From an uncultured Kiritimatiellota bacterium (GTDB lineage Bacteria > Verrucomicrobiota > Kiritimatiellia > RFP12 > UBA1067), in the NCBI GenBank assembly GCA_934635385.1, contig CAKTZI010000005.1, positions 1 through 64,000 of the forward strand: DNA of 64,000 nucleotides, read 5' to 3'. Under the pieces are notes generated by a model, which saw only the letters and a program-made list of their open reading frames with translations, made no database searches and was not told where the DNA came from. Made by a program: the position numbers and the translations under genes. Of this stretch, positions 63,298 to 64,000 are shown one piece after another (positions within the stretch are counted from its first letter, which is position 1; every line of letters starts with the position of its first letter).

Positions 63298-64000
63298 ATG
63301 AGCAAAAGAAGAATCGTCGTCACGAGCGCCCTCCCGTATGCGAACGGGGACATCCACCTCGGCCACCTGGTCGAGTACATCCAGACCGACTTCTGGGTTC
63401 GGTTCCAGAAGTTGCGCGGGAACGACTGCGTCTACATCTGTGCGGACGATACGCACGGCACGCCGATCATGATCCGTGCGCGCAAGGAGGGCATCACGCC
63501 CGAAGACCTGATCGCGCGTTCGCATGCCCTGCACCTGAAGGACTTCACGGACTTCCAGATCGCGTTCGACAACTACTACTCGACGAACTCGCCGGAGAAC
63601 AAGGCGCTCTCCGAGCAGATCTACCTCGCAGCCGAGAAGCAGGGCTTCATCACGAAGAAGACGACGCCCCAGCTCTACTGCGAGCATTGCCAGATGTTCC
63701 TGCCGGATCGCTTCGTGAAGGGCACGTGCCCGAAGTGCGGCGCGGCGGGCCAGTACGGCGACAGCTGCGACAAGTGCGGCTCGACCTATGGTGCGGAGGA
63801 GCTTGGCTCGCCGGTCTGCACGACGTGTGGCGGCACGCCGGTCGTCCGCGACTCCGAGCATCTCTACTTCGAGCTGGAGCCTCAGCACGACTACCTTGAG
63901 AAGTGGATTCCGGGGCACACGACGAGCGACGTCTCGAACAAGCTGCTCGAATGGTTCAAGGAGCCGCTGCGCGGCTGGTGCATCTCGCGCGACGCGCCGT
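63298..64000 (+). CDS. metG: Methionyl-tRNA synthetase (N-terminal part; runs off the window)
   Basis: An open frame from ATG 63298 to the right edge (about 234 codons seen). The class I signature VTSALPYANGDIHLGHLVEY holds the HLGH (HIGH) motif near residue 20, followed by CADDTHGTPIMIRARKEGIT. A zinc-knuckle region with four CxxC pairs (YCEHCQMF, TCPKCGAA, SCDKCGST, VCTTCGGT) near 125-180 indicates the four-cysteine-pair, two-knuckle type. The KMSKS loop and anticodon domain lie beyond the window. A TTGACA at 63257-63262 might be a -35 box, but no good -10 follows. Its stop is not in the window. Confidence 0.95.
   Translation, partial: MSKRRIVVTSALPYANGDIHLGHLVEYIQTDFWVRFQKLRGNDCVYICADDTHGTPIMIRARKEGITPEDLIARSHALHLKDFTDFQIAFDNYYSTNSPENKALSEQIYLAAEKQGFITKKTTPQLYCEHCQMFLPDRFVKGTCPKCGAAGQYGDSCDKCGSTYGAEELGSPVCTTCGGTPVVRDSEHLYFELEPQHDYLEKWIPGHTTSDVSNKLLEWFKEPLRGWCISRDAP

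Overview
The window is GC-rich bacterial chromosome. It looks like an anaerobic, Gram-negative, glycan-degrading member of the Verrucomicrobia/Kiritimatiellae/Lentisphaerae group (inference). Supporting signs are a four-subunit ferredoxin-dependent 2-oxoacid oxidoreductase, LPS genes (lpxA, an LptF/G permease), a very high density of secreted glycoside hydrolases with no SusC/SusD pair, autotransporter-like beta-strand-rich secreted proteins, and promoters dominated by an extended -10 box (TGNTATAMT). No tRNA, rRNA, CRISPR array or integrase was found.

Layout. 1-13.4 kb is housekeeping on the + strand: 2-oxoacid oxidoreductase, tyrS, LptF/G, lpxA, murF, an orphan RND pump, pyrimidine nucleoside phosphorylase, a GspG-domain protein and an RluD-type pseudouridine synthase. 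13.4-32.9 kb is the first glycan block: a lipoprotein hydrolase interrupted by a G17 tract, a beta-strand-rich protein with a discoidin-like domain, a GH99-like/esterase fusion, a GH2, an (alpha/alpha)-toroid lipoprotein, an AAA/PD-(D/E)XK protein, a DUF5696-like protein and a large LacZ. 33-36.8 kb on the - strand holds pdxS-pdxT and a sigma-54-type activator overlapping a Ser/Thr kinase gene. 37-39.8 kb is an ExbB-ExbD-TPR operon. 40-55.8 kb is the second glycan block: GH36, a beta-strand-rich protein whose signal peptide contains a G14 tract, a tandem GH5, a Tat-exported TIM barrel, a TIM barrel-GH43 fusion and a 1633-residue four-module protein. 55.9-62.4 kb is accessory and decaying: a second AAA/PD-(D/E)XK gene, a DUF3791/DUF3990 cassette, a collapsed two-component system and a chimeric broken GH2. 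The window ends with def and the start of metG.

How it fits together. The second block combines alpha-galactosidase, duplicated GH5 and GH43 activities, suggesting decorated hemicellulose (galactomannan or arabinose-containing polymers) as a target, while the 1633-residue protein points to fucose-bearing, acetylated glycans. The ExbB-ExbD-TPR unit may energise the envelope.

Most striking signals. (1) Two G homopolymers sit exactly in export leaders, and both put the mature domain out of frame by one base in the same direction, as expected for phase-variable surface enzymes. (2) Several transcription units have the start codon only 6-8 bases after the -10 box, predicting leaderless mRNAs. (3) A 41-base promoter-upstream element with two TTGTCA direct repeats is shared by two glycan genes. 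(4) Short-period (about 8 bp) repeat arrays, often as inverted pairs, occur between genes and have also entered coding sequences.
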